Origin: Evansella cellulosilytica DSM 2522 | Lineage (GTDB): Bacteria > Bacillota > Bacilli > Bacillales > Salisediminibacteriaceae | Assembly: GCF_000177235.2 (NCBI RefSeq) | Contig: NC_014829.1 | Span: 2,232,001 to 2,296,000 of the forward strand | DNA: 64,000 nt | Reading direction: 5' to 3' | Shown: positions 9,018-17,996 of the stretch, one piece after another | How the letters are laid out: each line of letters begins with the position of its first letter | How positions within the stretch are numbered: position 1 is the stretch's first letter | Notes under the pieces: model-generated | Database searches by the model: none | Seen by the model: the letters and a program-made list of their open reading frames with translations, nothing else | Told to the model about the DNA's origin: nothing | Translations under genes and position numbers: made by a program

Positions 9018-9998
9018 TTATCCTTCCCATACTTGTTTGTTTATTAGAGTAGGTGGCTTACATCCAGTGAGTGCTTTTTTTATATTTTCTGCAGCTAGTT
9101 TAGACATATTATATTCACACTCAATTGTAGAAGATCCTATATGAGGGAGCGTAACGATATTATGTAAACGAAGTAAAGGGTTATCTTTATTTGTTGGTTC
9201 TTCTTTATATACATCAACACCGGCAGCATGAATTTCACCATCGACTAATGCATCGTATAGTGCAGCTTCATCTACATTTTTCCCTCTAGAACCATTGATG
9301 AAAATGGCAGTACTTTTCATACTTTTAAATTGTGATGCACTAATCATATTTTTAGTTTTATCTGTTGCAGGAACCATAAGGCAAACGAAGTCAGAGTTCT
9401 CTAACAGCTCATTTAGTTCACAATATGTAGCGCTATAGGTATTCTCTGCTTCTTTATTACGTGAACGGTTATGATAAAGAATATTCATCCCAAAACCGAA
9501 ATGTGCCCTTTTCGCGATAGCACTACCGATGCTACCTAAACCTATAATACCTAATGTTTTGTGATGAACATCTAAACCGTATTGCTCAGGTTGTAGCGAA
9601 ATATTCCAGTTACCTTCTTTTACGAATGAATCGAGTTCGGGGATTCTTCTTGCAGTCGCTATAAGTAAGCCAAAAATTGCATCGGCTGTTGTATCATCCA
9701 ACACCCCTGGTGTGTTCGTTGCCATAATGTTTCTTTTTGTCATTTCTTCTATATCTAAATTATCATAACCAACGGATACGTTTGAAACGACTTTTAATTT
9801 GGGGGCATGCTGAAGGAGTTGTTTATTTACCTTTAATGCTAGGCCTATTATTCCATCCGCTTCCTGCAATGCATGATCAAATGCAGCGTCACCTAAATAT
9901 TCATGATTATAAAAGCAAGTAACATCAAAATCTTGTTTTAACTGTTCGACGACTCTATCATCTACTCGCATATAAGATATGATCTTCTTTTTCAACAT
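9018..9998 (-). CDS. D-isomer specific 2-hydroxyacid dehydrogenase (2-ketogluconate/glyoxylate reductase type)
   Basis: 326 residues, standard length. These NAD(P)-dependent enzymes reduce 2-keto acids such as glyoxylate, hydroxypyruvate or 2-ketogluconate. The Rossmann loop GLGSIG is at 153-158. The catalytic triad is visible as R in NGSRG, E in KEEP and H in LPHIGS, in the usual order. The spacing and sequence resemble the YvcT/GhrB group. The minus-strand ATG 9998 has AGGAGGA directly upstream. It is monocistronic. The exact substrate cannot be told. Confidence 0.88.
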   Translation of the reverse strand: MLKKKIISYMRVDDRVVEQLKQDFDVTCFYNHEYLGDAAFDHALQEADGIIGLALKVNKQLLQHAPKLKVVSNVSVGYDNLDIEEMTKRNIMATNTPGVLDDTTADAIFGLLIATARRIPELDSFVKEGNWNISLQPEQYGLDVHHKTLGIIGLGSIGSAIAKRAHFGFGMNILYHNRSRNKEAENTYSATYCELNELLENSDFVCLMVPATDKTKNMISASQFKSMKSTAIFINGSRGKNVDEAALYDALVDGEIHAAGVDVYKEEPTNKDNPLLRLHNIVTLPHIGSSTIECEYNMSKLAAENIKKALTGCKPPTLINKQVWEG

Positions 9999-10163
9999 TC
10001 ATCCTCCTTCCTATTTCATTACATAAGAACGATAACATAAAAAGCATTAATGAACCAACAGTTTAGTTCTGATAATGTGATAATGAATAAAATGTTGCAT
10101 TACGTTTACTTTTTTAAATGGACAATGAATCGTGGAAGATTTATATTATATATATTAATCGTT

Positions 10164-10191
10164 TTGTTTATTTACTATTAGTGTGTATAAT
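10164..10191 (+). promoter_or_regulatory. possible sigma-A promoter of the YkvS-like gene
   Basis: TTGTTT at 10164 and TATAAT at 10186 with a 16-base spacer, about 90 bases before the start codon. The -35 box is only a partial match. Confidence 0.4.
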
Positions 10192-10283
10192 CATAGTGGT
10201 ATTTTAAAAAGTATGATGGATAATTTTGTTTGTTATCGATTCATTATTTTGTGAAATACTGTTTATAAAAGGAGGGTTTAGGC

Positions 10284-10505
10284 ATGGAAGAACAAGACAA
10301 AGAAAAAGAAATCGAAATCGAAAAGCCCCCCGTAGAAATTGGGGAGACAGTCACGATAACTAAAGGTGAGTATAAAGGGGAAGATGCTAAAGTTATTGCT
10401 GTTTATACGAATTCAATAGCAGTAGAACTAAACAAAATGCAAAAAGATGGTACGTTAGCAAGAACCGTGTTCAGTCATAAGGAATATAAACTAAAGAAAA
10501 ATTAA
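10284..10505 (+). CDS. YkvS-like small protein (DUF2187, KOW-like)
   Basis: 73 residues. After an acidic N-terminal tail of about 17 residues, the segment IGETVTITKGEYKGEDAKVI is a KOW/SH3-like fold signature, as found in the DUF2187 family (YkvS of Bacillus subtilis). KOW folds usually bind RNA or ribosomal and transcription partners, but no function is proven here. ATG 10284 is preceded by AAAAGGAGGG. It ends with a perfect terminator and so is a single-gene unit. Confidence 0.8.
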   Translation: MEEQDKEKEIEIEKPPVEIGETVTITKGEYKGEDAKVIAVYTNSIAVELNKMQKDGTLARTVFSHKEYKLKKN

Positions 10506-10563
10506 TACATAGGATAAAGAAGTGACAGAGAATATCTTGGCAATGGCTACACTCGCTGGGCAC

Positions 10564-10600
10564 AAAAAAAGACTAATACGAACGTATTAGTCTTTTTTTA
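10564..10600. terminator. strong terminator after the YkvS-like gene
   Basis: AAAAAAAGACTAATACG pairs perfectly with CGTATTAGTCTTTTTTT across a two-base centre. Confidence 0.9.
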
Positions 10601-10734
10601 GATATAATTATTAGAAAAAACTGGCTTACAGTAGTGACTATGGGGAACCAAGCCTTTCTTTAAGATGAATTAGTAGTATTAATTATCATTTTAAAGAGAT
10701 TCCTCAGTTAAAATAAATACGAGAGGAGAAAAAA

Positions 10735-11169
10735 ATGACTGGTAAAGTACAGAAAATATGGATAAAAAGGATGGCAGGTGGCCCAATGGATGAAGTTGAC
10801 GAAGCCATCCTTATTAAGGAAAAAGGAATAGTACATAATGCAGATCAAGGGGGGAAAAGACAGGTTACCTTTCTCGAGGAAGACGTATGGAGCAAACTAA
10901 TGGATGAGTTAAATGCTAATTTAGATCCTGCAACTAGAAGAGCAAATTTTTTAGTCAAAGGTATAAACTTAAAAAATAGTAGGGGGAAAATATTACAAAT
11001 AGGAGAGTGTGAAGTTAAGATTCATGGTGAGACAAAGCCATGTAGACAAATGGATGAAGCGCTCCCTGGTTTAAAAGATGCTATGTTTCCAGATTGGGGT
11101 GGTGGCGCATTTGGAACAATTATATCAGGTGGAAAAGTAAAGCAAGGAGACGAAATTGTCTTTAAATAA
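10735..11169 (+). CDS. MOSC domain protein
   Basis: 144 residues, the length of a bare MOSC beta-barrel. MOSC domains bind the molybdenum cofactor and carry sulfur or detoxify N-hydroxylated compounds. The conserved cysteine is C103 in TKPCRQM, within the family context GECEVKIHGETKPC. The C-terminal FGTIISGGKVKQGDEI is also typical. ATG 10735 follows GAGAGGAG. It stands alone between two terminators, without molybdenum enzyme genes nearby. The physiological substrate is unknown. Confidence 0.8.
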   Translation: MTGKVQKIWIKRMAGGPMDEVDEAILIKEKGIVHNADQGGKRQVTFLEEDVWSKLMDELNANLDPATRRANFLVKGINLKNSRGKILQIGECEVKIHGETKPCRQMDEALPGLKDAMFPDWGGGAFGTIISGGKVKQGDEIVFK

Positions 11170-11177
11170 TGGATACT

Positions 11178-11210
11178 TTAACTTCAGGATAAATTCCTGA
11201 AGTTATTTTT
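11178..11210 (+). terminator. terminator of the MOSC gene
   Basis: TAACTTCAGGA and TCCTGAAGTTA arms followed by TTTTT. Confidence 0.85.
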
Positions 11211-11441
11211 GTAGAAGCCACGTGAAATGTTTCGCAGCGTAGGAGGTAAAATGTACCTTGCTTTATTTTGAGGGGTGATTCAATTGGGAAATATTCTAGG
11301 GCATTGAAAAAGGCCTAGGCCTGAATTTTTCAGCGCAACAAATGTTCTTAGTTTAGTCACCTCTCTTAGTTTACTGGCTATGTAAGGATAAGAAGCCTAA
11401 AAGTGGTAACAATAAGAGAAACTTTTTAGGTGGGGTAAGGA

Positions 11442-12939
11442 ATGACTAATCAAGTAGAAACAACACTAGTTTCTAAATTAGGTAAAAACCTTGCGTTTTT
11501 TTAAAGGTATGTTTCAAGATTCTTCGGATATGGTGTTTAGGTCTTTCCGCATTAATGGCAAGACAGCTTCCTTAATATTTATAGATGGTTTAGTTAATAC
11601 AAAGGATATTCACGAGCACGTTTTAACAGAATTACTTCATTGGGAAAAAGATGTGGATTTATCTGTATTTGATTATGAAAATGACATTTTGTCTTTAACA
11701 CAAGTCGAGGAAGAAAATGTGTATAAGAATATTGTGAAAAAGATATTAGCAGGTAGTGTTGTGCTACTCATTGACGGTAAAGAAAAAGCGATTATCATTG
11801 ACGCTACACAGTTTGAGACACGGAGTATTGCAGAGCCGGAATCAGAAGCGGCAATTCGTGGTCCTCGGGAAGGATTTATTGAAAGCTTAAGAGTAAATAC
11901 TTCTTTAATACGAAGGAAACTGCGTACGGAAGATTTAAAGGTTGTTTCCAAAACCGCTGGTGAAAAAACGAATACAAACATGGCACTTATTTACTTAGAT
12001 GAAGTAGTAGATCGGAAAGTATTAGCGGAAGTGGAAGCAAGACTAGATAGAATCAAAATAGATGGCGTGTTGGAAACGGGATATATTGAAGAGTTAATTG
12101 AAGATAATCCTTGGAGCTTATTTCCGCAAGTGCAAATAACGGAACGCCCTGATACAGTTGCGGCAAATGTATTAGAAGGAAGAATCGCTTTAGTAGTAGA
12201 TGGTACTCCTTTTGTAATGATTCTTCCTGCTACCTTTTGGCAACAATTCCAAGCTAGTGAAGACTATTACGATCGCTTTTATGTTGGCACTTTTTTAAGA
12301 ATGTTAAGACTTATTTTTCTTGGGATAGCTACGTTGTTACCTGCACTTTACGTTGCGATTACTACGTTTCATCAGGAAATGATTCCGACAAATTTATTAT
12401 TAAGTATCGCAGCAAGTAGAGAAGCAATACCCTTTCCAGCGATAGTGGAAGCGTTTATTATGGAAATTTCATTTGAAGCTTTAAGAGAAGCAGGGGTTCG
12501 CTTACCTAAGACCATTGGACAGGCGGTTAGTATTCTTGGAGCTTTAGTAATCGGTACAGCAGCAGTTGAAGCAGGAATTGTGTCAGCCCCTATGGTAATT
12601 GTCGTATCACTAACAGGGATTGCTTCTTTTACAATACCAAAGTTCAGTCTTGCGATTTCCGTTAGATTAATTAGATTTCCATTAATGATATTAGGTGGGG
12701 TATTTGGTTTGTTTGGCATTATCGTTGGAGCAATGATGATTACTGCGCATTTATGTAAGCTTCGAACGTTTGGTGTTCCGTATTTTTCACCTATTGCACC
12801 TTTAAAAATCAAGGAGTTAAGAGATATTTTTATTCGAATTCCAATTTGGAAATATAATAGACGTCCAGAAGAATTCACGAAGACAAACGTCAAGCGACAA
12901 AGTAATAATTTATATCCATCTCCAAATAGGGGGGAATAA
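11442..12939 (+). CDS. spore germination receptor subunit A (GerA family), frame shifted near its start
   Basis: GerXA proteins form the A subunit of nutrient receptors in the spore inner membrane. The main frame from 11491 gives 482 residues: a soluble domain to about 260, then membrane segments around 265-420. No good ribosome site precedes TTG 11491. By contrast ATG 11442 follows GGTGGGGTAAGG and opens a frame that reads as a natural GerA N-terminus (MTNQVETTLVSKLGKN), but stops at 11502 after a run of seven T. Dropping one T joins both frames to about 498 residues, the usual length. So the gene has either a real +1 mutation, slippage-based expression or a sequencing error. First gene of a four-gene operon. 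Confidence 0.85.
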
Positions 12940-12941
12940 AG

Positions 12942-14117
12942 ATGTTGTTAAAGAGTTTCATACGGCTGTGCTATTTTTTCGTAGGTATTTCTTTTCTTCC
13001 TCTTTTGAGTGGTTGCTGGGATAGAGCTGAAATAAACGATATTGCAATTGTTATGGGATCCGCATTTGATAAGGTGGGAGAGGAATATGAAGTGACTATG
13101 ATATCCCCTCTACCAGGAGAAATGGGAGGGCCTAGTGGCGGTGGTGGTGGTACTTCCGGTGGTGCCACTTACTATTTGGATGCTGCATTAGGAAGAAGTA
13201 TAAGAGATGCATCAATGAATTTGCAGAGAAGGATGTCAAGAGAGTTAAAACTAGGACATAGGCGAATATTGCTTATCGGGGAAGAGCTTGCTAAAGAAGG
13301 TGTTCGAAAGCCACTAGACGTGTTGTCTCGTCATCGTGAGTCGCGTATAACGACACAAGTGTTTATAACAGAAGGAAGCGCGAAAGACGTTTTAAGCGCG
13401 CAACCACAGCTAGAGAATATTTCTGCTGAAGCGATTAGGGAATTAGGGGGCAGATCATACAATATTATGCTCAGGGACTTTCTATTGGAGTTTCAACAAA
13501 AAGGAAATGATCCTATACTTCCTGTAGTAAAGACAACGGAAAATAGATCACCGATTAAGGAAAATGTTGCAGAACAAGTGGAGATTTCAAAACTAGCCAT
13601 TTTTAAAGGGGATAAGTTACACTTTTTTACTAATAAGGAAGAGACAGCTGGGGTTGATTGGTTACTTAGTATTATGGAAGGGCATGAATACACTTTTGTT
13701 GTTAATGAAGAAAAAAAGGAGACATTTACAGTTTTCATAAAGGAAGCTAATTGTACTATTGATTATGATCTAAACGATGAAGAGCCATTCTTTAAGATTG
13801 ACATTAAAACTTCAGGAATCGGTGTAGAAAACGTATCAGATATCAACTTAGAGGAACGAGGGGGGTATGAAAAATTAAACGAGCTCATGAACGAACAAAT
13901 CAAACAGGAAGTAACGTCGATCATTGATCATACATTATCAGAAGGGATTGATTCTTTTGGGTTCGGCTGGCATCTACATCGAAGAGAAAGAAAGATTTGG
14001 AAGGAGTTAGAGCAACACTGGCAAGAAAAACTACCAAATATTGATTATGAAATAACGATAAATAGCTCTGTTGAATTGCCAGGACTAGTTACTGAAGGGG
14101 TAGGAATAGGGGAGTGA
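12942..14117 (+). CDS. spore germination receptor lipoprotein subunit C (Ger(x)C family)
   Basis: 391 residues. A signal peptide ends in the lipobox LLSGC with the lipidated cysteine at position 25, followed by the family hallmark WDRAEIND. The C subunit is an outer-face lipoprotein of the GerA-type receptor and is needed for nutrient response. A Gly-rich stretch at residues 59-74 (GGPSGGGGGTSGG) interrupts the first domain and looks like a flexible insertion. The start codon lies two bases after the stop of the A gene, with GGGGGAATAAAG as ribosome site, so the genes are coupled. Confidence 0.92.
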   Translation: MLLKSFIRLCYFFVGISFLPLLSGCWDRAEINDIAIVMGSAFDKVGEEYEVTMISPLPGEMGGPSGGGGGTSGGATYYLDAALGRSIRDASMNLQRRMSRELKLGHRRILLIGEELAKEGVRKPLDVLSRHRESRITTQVFITEGSAKDVLSAQPQLENISAEAIRELGGRSYNIMLRDFLLEFQQKGNDPILPVVKTTENRSPIKENVAEQVEISKLAIFKGDKLHFFTNKEETAGVDWLLSIMEGHEYTFVVNEEKKETFTVFIKEANCTIDYDLNDEEPFFKIDIKTSGIGVENVSDINLEERGGYEKLNELMNEQIKQEVTSIIDHTLSEGIDSFGFGWHLHRRERKIWKELEQHWQEKLPNIDYEITINSSVELPGLVTEGVGIGE

Positions 14118-14123
14118 TTTAAA

Positions 14124-14345
14124 ATGCTAGAAATCATGATTGTTTCGGTAATACTCATTAGTACTTATTTTTTTTGGAAAAAGGAATTGAAAAAAAAACT
14201 GAAGTTTCGAATTCAGTATCTATTAATTAGTAGTATTACATTTTTAGTATCCTTTTTCTTTGTAATAGAAGGAAGTCTTGATTGGTATACAAGCTTTTTA
14301 TATCGCACGTTTGGATATTTCACAAAACTGGTGATTGGTATATGA
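14124..14345 (+). CDS. small two-TM germination operon protein (D-subunit type)
   Basis: 73 residues with two hydrophobic segments (about 3-18 and 30-47) joined by a basic loop. Small 2-TM proteins of this size encoded inside ger operons of Bacillus are known as D subunits and modulate receptor activity. The assignment rests on size, topology and position between C and B rather than on strong sequence motifs. Its stop codon overlaps the start of the B gene as ATGA, which implies translational coupling. It begins seven bases after the C gene ends. Confidence 0.6.
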   Translation: MLEIMIVSVILISTYFFWKKELKKKLKFRIQYLLISSITFLVSFFFVIEGSLDWYTSFLYRTFGYFTKLVIGI

Positions 14346-15460
14346 AAATACAATTGTCAGAAAGACAAGTGATGTTTTTGGCAGGAAATGCTGTCATTGC
14401 TAGTAGTCTTGTTGTATTGCCACAATCATTAATTGATTTAGCGCTGCAAAATACTTGGATAATTCCTATATTTATTTTTCTTTATGTGTATATTTTATTC
14501 AACATTAGCTTATTTGGGGTTGGGAAATTAAAGAGCGTTAAGAATGTATTTAGCGATAAAAATAAAAAAAACTGGGGAGAAAAGTTGATCGTAGTTTTAT
14601 TTCTTATTTTTATCGTTCATGTCGTCATGAGAGATTTACGTGTTCTCTCTGGCTTTGTAGAGACAACGTTGCTCCCTTCAACCCCTCTTTTTGCAGTAAC
14701 GTTATTAATTATCGTTTGCTGCACATATATTGCTTGGGCGGGAATGGAAGTGGTCGCTAGGTTTACTGAATTACATTTTATTATCTTTATCGGTATTATT
14801 TTGTTTGTTCCAATATCTTTGGCGGGAGAAATTAAACTTGAGAATTTCGAGCCAGTGCTTGGAATGGAGATAATTCCTTCATTATTATCTTCCTCTTTTA
14901 TCGCCATTTCTTGGTTCGGTGAATCGATCGTATTATTACTTATTATTAACATGATTGCAGCACCTGTGAAAAGGATAAAATGGTCATTTATTCTAGGGAC
15001 AACTATAGGAATAGCGTTATTTTCCATATTACTTTTTACACAAATTGGTGTATTAGGCGCAGAAATATTACGCTATTCAGCTTACCCTACGTATACATTA
15101 GTGCAACAAATTCGAATTACAGAGTTTCTAGATCGTTTAGATTTAGTGTTAGTTACACTATACTTTCCGACGATGTTTTCTAAAATTTCGTTATTTATTT
15201 ATGGTAGTTACCGGTGTATTGAATTATTACTCGGTGAAACTAAAAAAGCGGTCATGATACCCATTGTTCTTACAATTGCTATATGCTCAATGGAAATTTT
15301 CTCTAATAAAGCAGTGAAGCTAGATTTTCAAATTTACTCATGGCCGATGCTTGGGCTTATTTTACAGCTATCAATAGCCATTGGTGTAGTATTTATCATT
15401 AAAGCAGAAAACAAAAAAAATAAAGACAAAAATGGAGGCTACGATCAAAACAACAGCTAA
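14342..15460 (+). CDS. spore germination receptor permease subunit B (GerB, endospore germination permease family)
   Basis: 372 residues with about ten transmembrane segments. GerB proteins belong to the APC transporter superfamily and form the nutrient-binding subunit of the receptor. The opening IQLSERQVMFLAGNAV, about residues 3-17, is typical of the family. I choose ATG 14342, which overlaps the stop of the preceding gene, rather than the ATG at 14282 lying inside that gene. The ligand, often an amino acid or sugar, cannot be predicted. It is the last gene of the operon and is followed by a terminator. Confidence 0.92.
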   Translation: MKIQLSERQVMFLAGNAVIASSLVVLPQSLIDLALQNTWIIPIFIFLYVYILFNISLFGVGKLKSVKNVFSDKNKKNWGEKLIVVLFLIFIVHVVMRDLRVLSGFVETTLLPSTPLFAVTLLIIVCCTYIAWAGMEVVARFTELHFIIFIGIILFVPISLAGEIKLENFEPVLGMEIIPSLLSSSFIAISWFGESIVLLLIINMIAAPVKRIKWSFILGTTIGIALFSILLFTQIGVLGAEILRYSAYPTYTLVQQIRITEFLDRLDLVLVTLYFPTMFSKISLFIYGSYRCIELLLGETKKAVMIPIVLTIAICSMEIFSNKAVKLDFQIYSWPMLGLILQLSIAIGVVFIIKAENKKNKDKNGGYDQNNS

Positions 15461-15465
15461 AAAAA

Positions 15466-15513
15466 GAGGGTGACTCACAAGGTCGAATTTTTACCTTTTG
15501 AGACACCCTCTAA
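15466..15513. terminator. bidirectional terminator between the ger operon and the convergent nuclease-like gene
   Basis: AGAGGGTG and CACCCTCT outer arms with CTCA/TGAG inside. A run of seven A on the left gives the T-run for the minus strand. Confidence 0.8.
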
Positions 15514-15550
15514 CTTTTTGGACAGTCTACTTAGCTCTAAAATAATGTGA

Positions 15551-16237
15551 TTATTCCATTAACTTCTTTAAATCTTTATAAAATTTTTGGTTATAAGCAG
15601 TTATATAGTGCACTCTTGCTTTATTTAATGGAATCATCTCTGAACATGATTTTATTTCACACATAACAAAGTCTTGCTCTTTTTTCACTATATATTTATT
15701 TCTTTTTTTACAATGTTGGCAGGTGGCGCTAATGAGGTGTGCAACAGCGCCTTTTGCATATGCACCTTTTGTATCATCCTTCGTTTCTCTAGACAGTTCT
15801 TTAAATAAAAAGGCATTAGTTGCGGCTCTGCCAGTCCTTTTCACAAGCGTATCCAATGTTATAATAGGTTTAGCGTTTCTCACCGGTTTTCTTTTGACGG
15901 CTATGTTATCGAATTCATCCATTTCTAGTAATCCATACCCTTTAGGAATTTCTTCCTTTAATAGGAGTCCTTTTGGGGTTAATATATAAGCGTAATGGGA
16001 TAGTGCATAATAGCTATAAGGGGCGTCTAATATTGCATCACGACGAAAATCCTCTTTAGAAACTTTCACTTCTATTATTCTGGATTCTTTTCTTTTAAAA
16101 TTGATTCCGACTGCATCGGCTATTACTTTTTTTCTTCGATAATATAGCTTTACCTCACTTGCACATAAATCAGTCATTTTTGCTTTTAGCCAATACAGCG
16201 CTTGATTTTTATAATGTTTATGTAACGAACTCTCCAT
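15551..16237 (-). CDS. PD-(D/E)XK nuclease-fold protein with zinc-finger-like C-terminus (MmcB-like)
   Basis: 228 residues. D41 followed by E56-V-K58 (ADAVG, then IIEVKVS) is the D...ExK signature of restriction-endonuclease-like folds, as in MmcB/DUF2161-type DNA repair proteins. The C-terminal part has four cysteines at 173, 176, 193 and 198 in a CxxC...C-x4-C arrangement that could hold zinc. A role in DNA repair or DNA binding is inferred from the fold only. The minus-strand start 16237 has AGGAAGAGG upstream. It is convergent with the ger operon. Confidence 0.6.
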   Translation of the reverse strand: MESSLHKHYKNQALYWLKAKMTDLCASEVKLYYRRKKVIADAVGINFKRKESRIIEVKVSKEDFRRDAILDAPYSYYALSHYAYILTPKGLLLKEEIPKGYGLLEMDEFDNIAVKRKPVRNAKPIITLDTLVKRTGRAATNAFLFKELSRETKDDTKGAYAKGAVAHLISATCQHCKKRNKYIVKKEQDFVMCEIKSCSEMIPLNKARVHYITAYNQKFYKDLKKLME

Positions 16238-16364
16238 ATCCTCTTCCTTTCGTGCAATATAAGACTTACTTACTGTAAGTATAGTACATAAATGAACAGT
16301 AGAGAAGTAAGAGAAGTTTTCAATAAATTAATTACGTTTATACGAGACTCAAAAAGAAAAATAA

Positions 16365-16414
16365 AGAGGGAAGTGAATAAGGTAAAGTAAAGATCTACCT
16401 TTTTCAGTTCCCTC
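16365..16414 (-). terminator. hairpin at the end of the CuA-lipoprotein transcript or of the nuclease leader; dispersed repeat copy 1
   Basis: AGAGGGAA and TTCCCTC arms flank AAGGTAAAG. The same arrangement occurs at 21302-21349. It lies just 3' of the minus-strand cupredoxin gene and may end its transcript. Confidence 0.55.
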
Positions 16415-16450
16415 ATAATATATTATCTTATTCCTCATCTATGTGCGTCA

Positions 16451-16804
16451 TTATTGGACGACTAATGTTGCTACCATATCACGGTGACCCGCACCACAAG
16501 GGATGCTACATATTATTTCATATTCACCTGCTTCTAGTATTGCACCAGCGGAGCCATTTCCATTGATAGTAACGCCGGTACCTACAATTTCAATTCCGTG
16601 GTGACCTTCGCCGTTAACGTGATTAATAAGTACTTCTCCTTCAGGTACCGTATAAGTGTCTTCGTCAAAATCCCAATTTGTTGATGTGATAGTAACTTCA
16701 AATGCATCTTCACTCACTTCTACCTCTTCACCGCCATTATTTCCACAAGCTCCTAAAAGAACAATAATGGTAGTAATCATAAACATAAATAATAACTTTT
16801 TCAT
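16451..16804 (-). CDS. cupredoxin-like lipoprotein with a CuA-type copper motif
   Basis: 117 residues. The signal peptide ends at the lipobox LLGAC (C20). The mature part is one cupredoxin domain. C99-x3-C103-x3-H107-x2-M110 is the complete CuA binding motif of cytochrome c oxidase subunit II, and an earlier HH pair (68-69) could give the second histidine. Unlike true subunit II there is no transmembrane hairpin, and no oxidase genes lie nearby. It may shuttle electrons or copper outside the membrane, which is inference. Start 16804 has AGGAGG upstream. Confidence 0.8.
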   Translation of the reverse strand: MKKLLFMFMITTIIVLLGACGNNGGEEVEVSEDAFEVTITSTNWDFDEDTYTVPEGEVLINHVNGEGHHGIEIVGTGVTINGNGSAGAILEAGEYEIICSIPCGAGHRDMVATLVVQ

Positions 16805-17111
16805 CGTTTCCTCCTTGTGATTCTACAAGATCTTCTATTTTTCACACATATTAAATTATGCAAAATAATAAGCGTTTTGTCCAGAAAGGTGATAATCAAT
16901 AGTAAAATATAAATATGTTAAAATCATTTATTACTTCTATTATAATGGAACTCTTACTAACTTGTTGTGAGCTATGTCACAATCTATATCATCAATGAGT
17001 TAGTAAAACGTGTTTGGACTAGTTTTATTCTTTATGTTCGATCATGTATAATGATATTCATAAATAAAAATGGTTTATCTTAATAATGTCATTAGAAAGA
17101 AGGTTAGGAAT

Positions 17112-17975
17112 ATGAGTGAAATTAAAGTAGGGACGATTACGACTTTAAAAGTAGAAAGAAAAATAGATACGGGTTACGTATTAACAAATGGCAAAGTCGA
17201 AGTTTTATTACATATCAATGAAGCAGATGGGGATTTAGATGTTAATCAAGAGGTTGACGTATTTATTTACCAAGATAAAAAAGGACAAACGATTGCTACG
17301 ATGTCAATTCCAGATATTCATTTAAATACATATGGTTGGGCAGAGGTTGTAGATTCAGTGAGAAATTTAGGTGTTTTTGTGGATATTGGCATCCAAAAGG
17401 AAATATTAGTTTCTAAAGATGATCTACCATTACTAGAGGGAGTTTGGCCAAAAGCTGGGGATGAGCTTTTCGTCACATTGGAGTCAGATAAAAGAGGACG
17501 TTTGTTAGCGAAACCAGTTACTGAAGAGATTATCGAGCAAGAACGAGATAGAGCACAACCATCAATGCTACATCAGCAAACGAGTGGAAGAGTATATCGT
17601 TCAACAAAAGTCGGCTCTTTTATTATCACAGAAGAGGGTTTTCGCGGCTTTGTTCACCATACAGAAAGAAAAACAGAACCAAGATTAGGTCAATGGATTG
17701 AAGGTAGAATAATTGCTGTAAAAGATGATGGAACAATCAATGTTTCGATGCGTCCAATAAAAACGGAAGGAATAGAAGAGGATGCTGAGGCAATATTAAA
17801 CTATTTGAAGAGTAATAATGGTTCTGTATCTTTGACGGATAAAAGTAATCCAGAAGAGATTAGAAACACGTTTAATATTAGTAAAGCTTCCTTTAAACGT
17901 GCTATCGGTAAGCTTTTAAAGGAAAACAAAGTTGTTCAAAAAAATGGAGAGACTATATTACAAGATGAGTCTTAA
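17112..17975 (+). CDS. cvfB: S1-domain RNA-binding protein CvfB/YitL
   Basis: 287 residues. The family has S1-like OB folds followed by a C-terminal winged helix. Segments such as GWAEVVDSVRNLGVFVDIG (about 78-96) and IEGRIIAVKDDGTINVSMRP (about 210-229) are S1 signatures. The end (residues about 232-285) is helical and HTH-like. CvfB binds RNA and was described as a virulence regulator in Staphylococcus. I use ATG 17112, which has GAAGGTTAGGA upstream, in place of an in-frame start at 17070 without such a site. The phosphoglucomutase gene follows 21 bases later, probably in one transcript. Confidence 0.88.
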   Translation: MSEIKVGTITTLKVERKIDTGYVLTNGKVEVLLHINEADGDLDVNQEVDVFIYQDKKGQTIATMSIPDIHLNTYGWAEVVDSVRNLGVFVDIGIQKEILVSKDDLPLLEGVWPKAGDELFVTLESDKRGRLLAKPVTEEIIEQERDRAQPSMLHQQTSGRVYRSTKVGSFIITEEGFRGFVHHTERKTEPRLGQWIEGRIIAVKDDGTINVSMRPIKTEGIEEDAEAILNYLKSNNGSVSLTDKSNPEEIRNTFNISKASFKRAIGKLLKENKVVQKNGETILQDES

Positions 17976-17996
17976 GAGAATGAGGGACGTATATAT

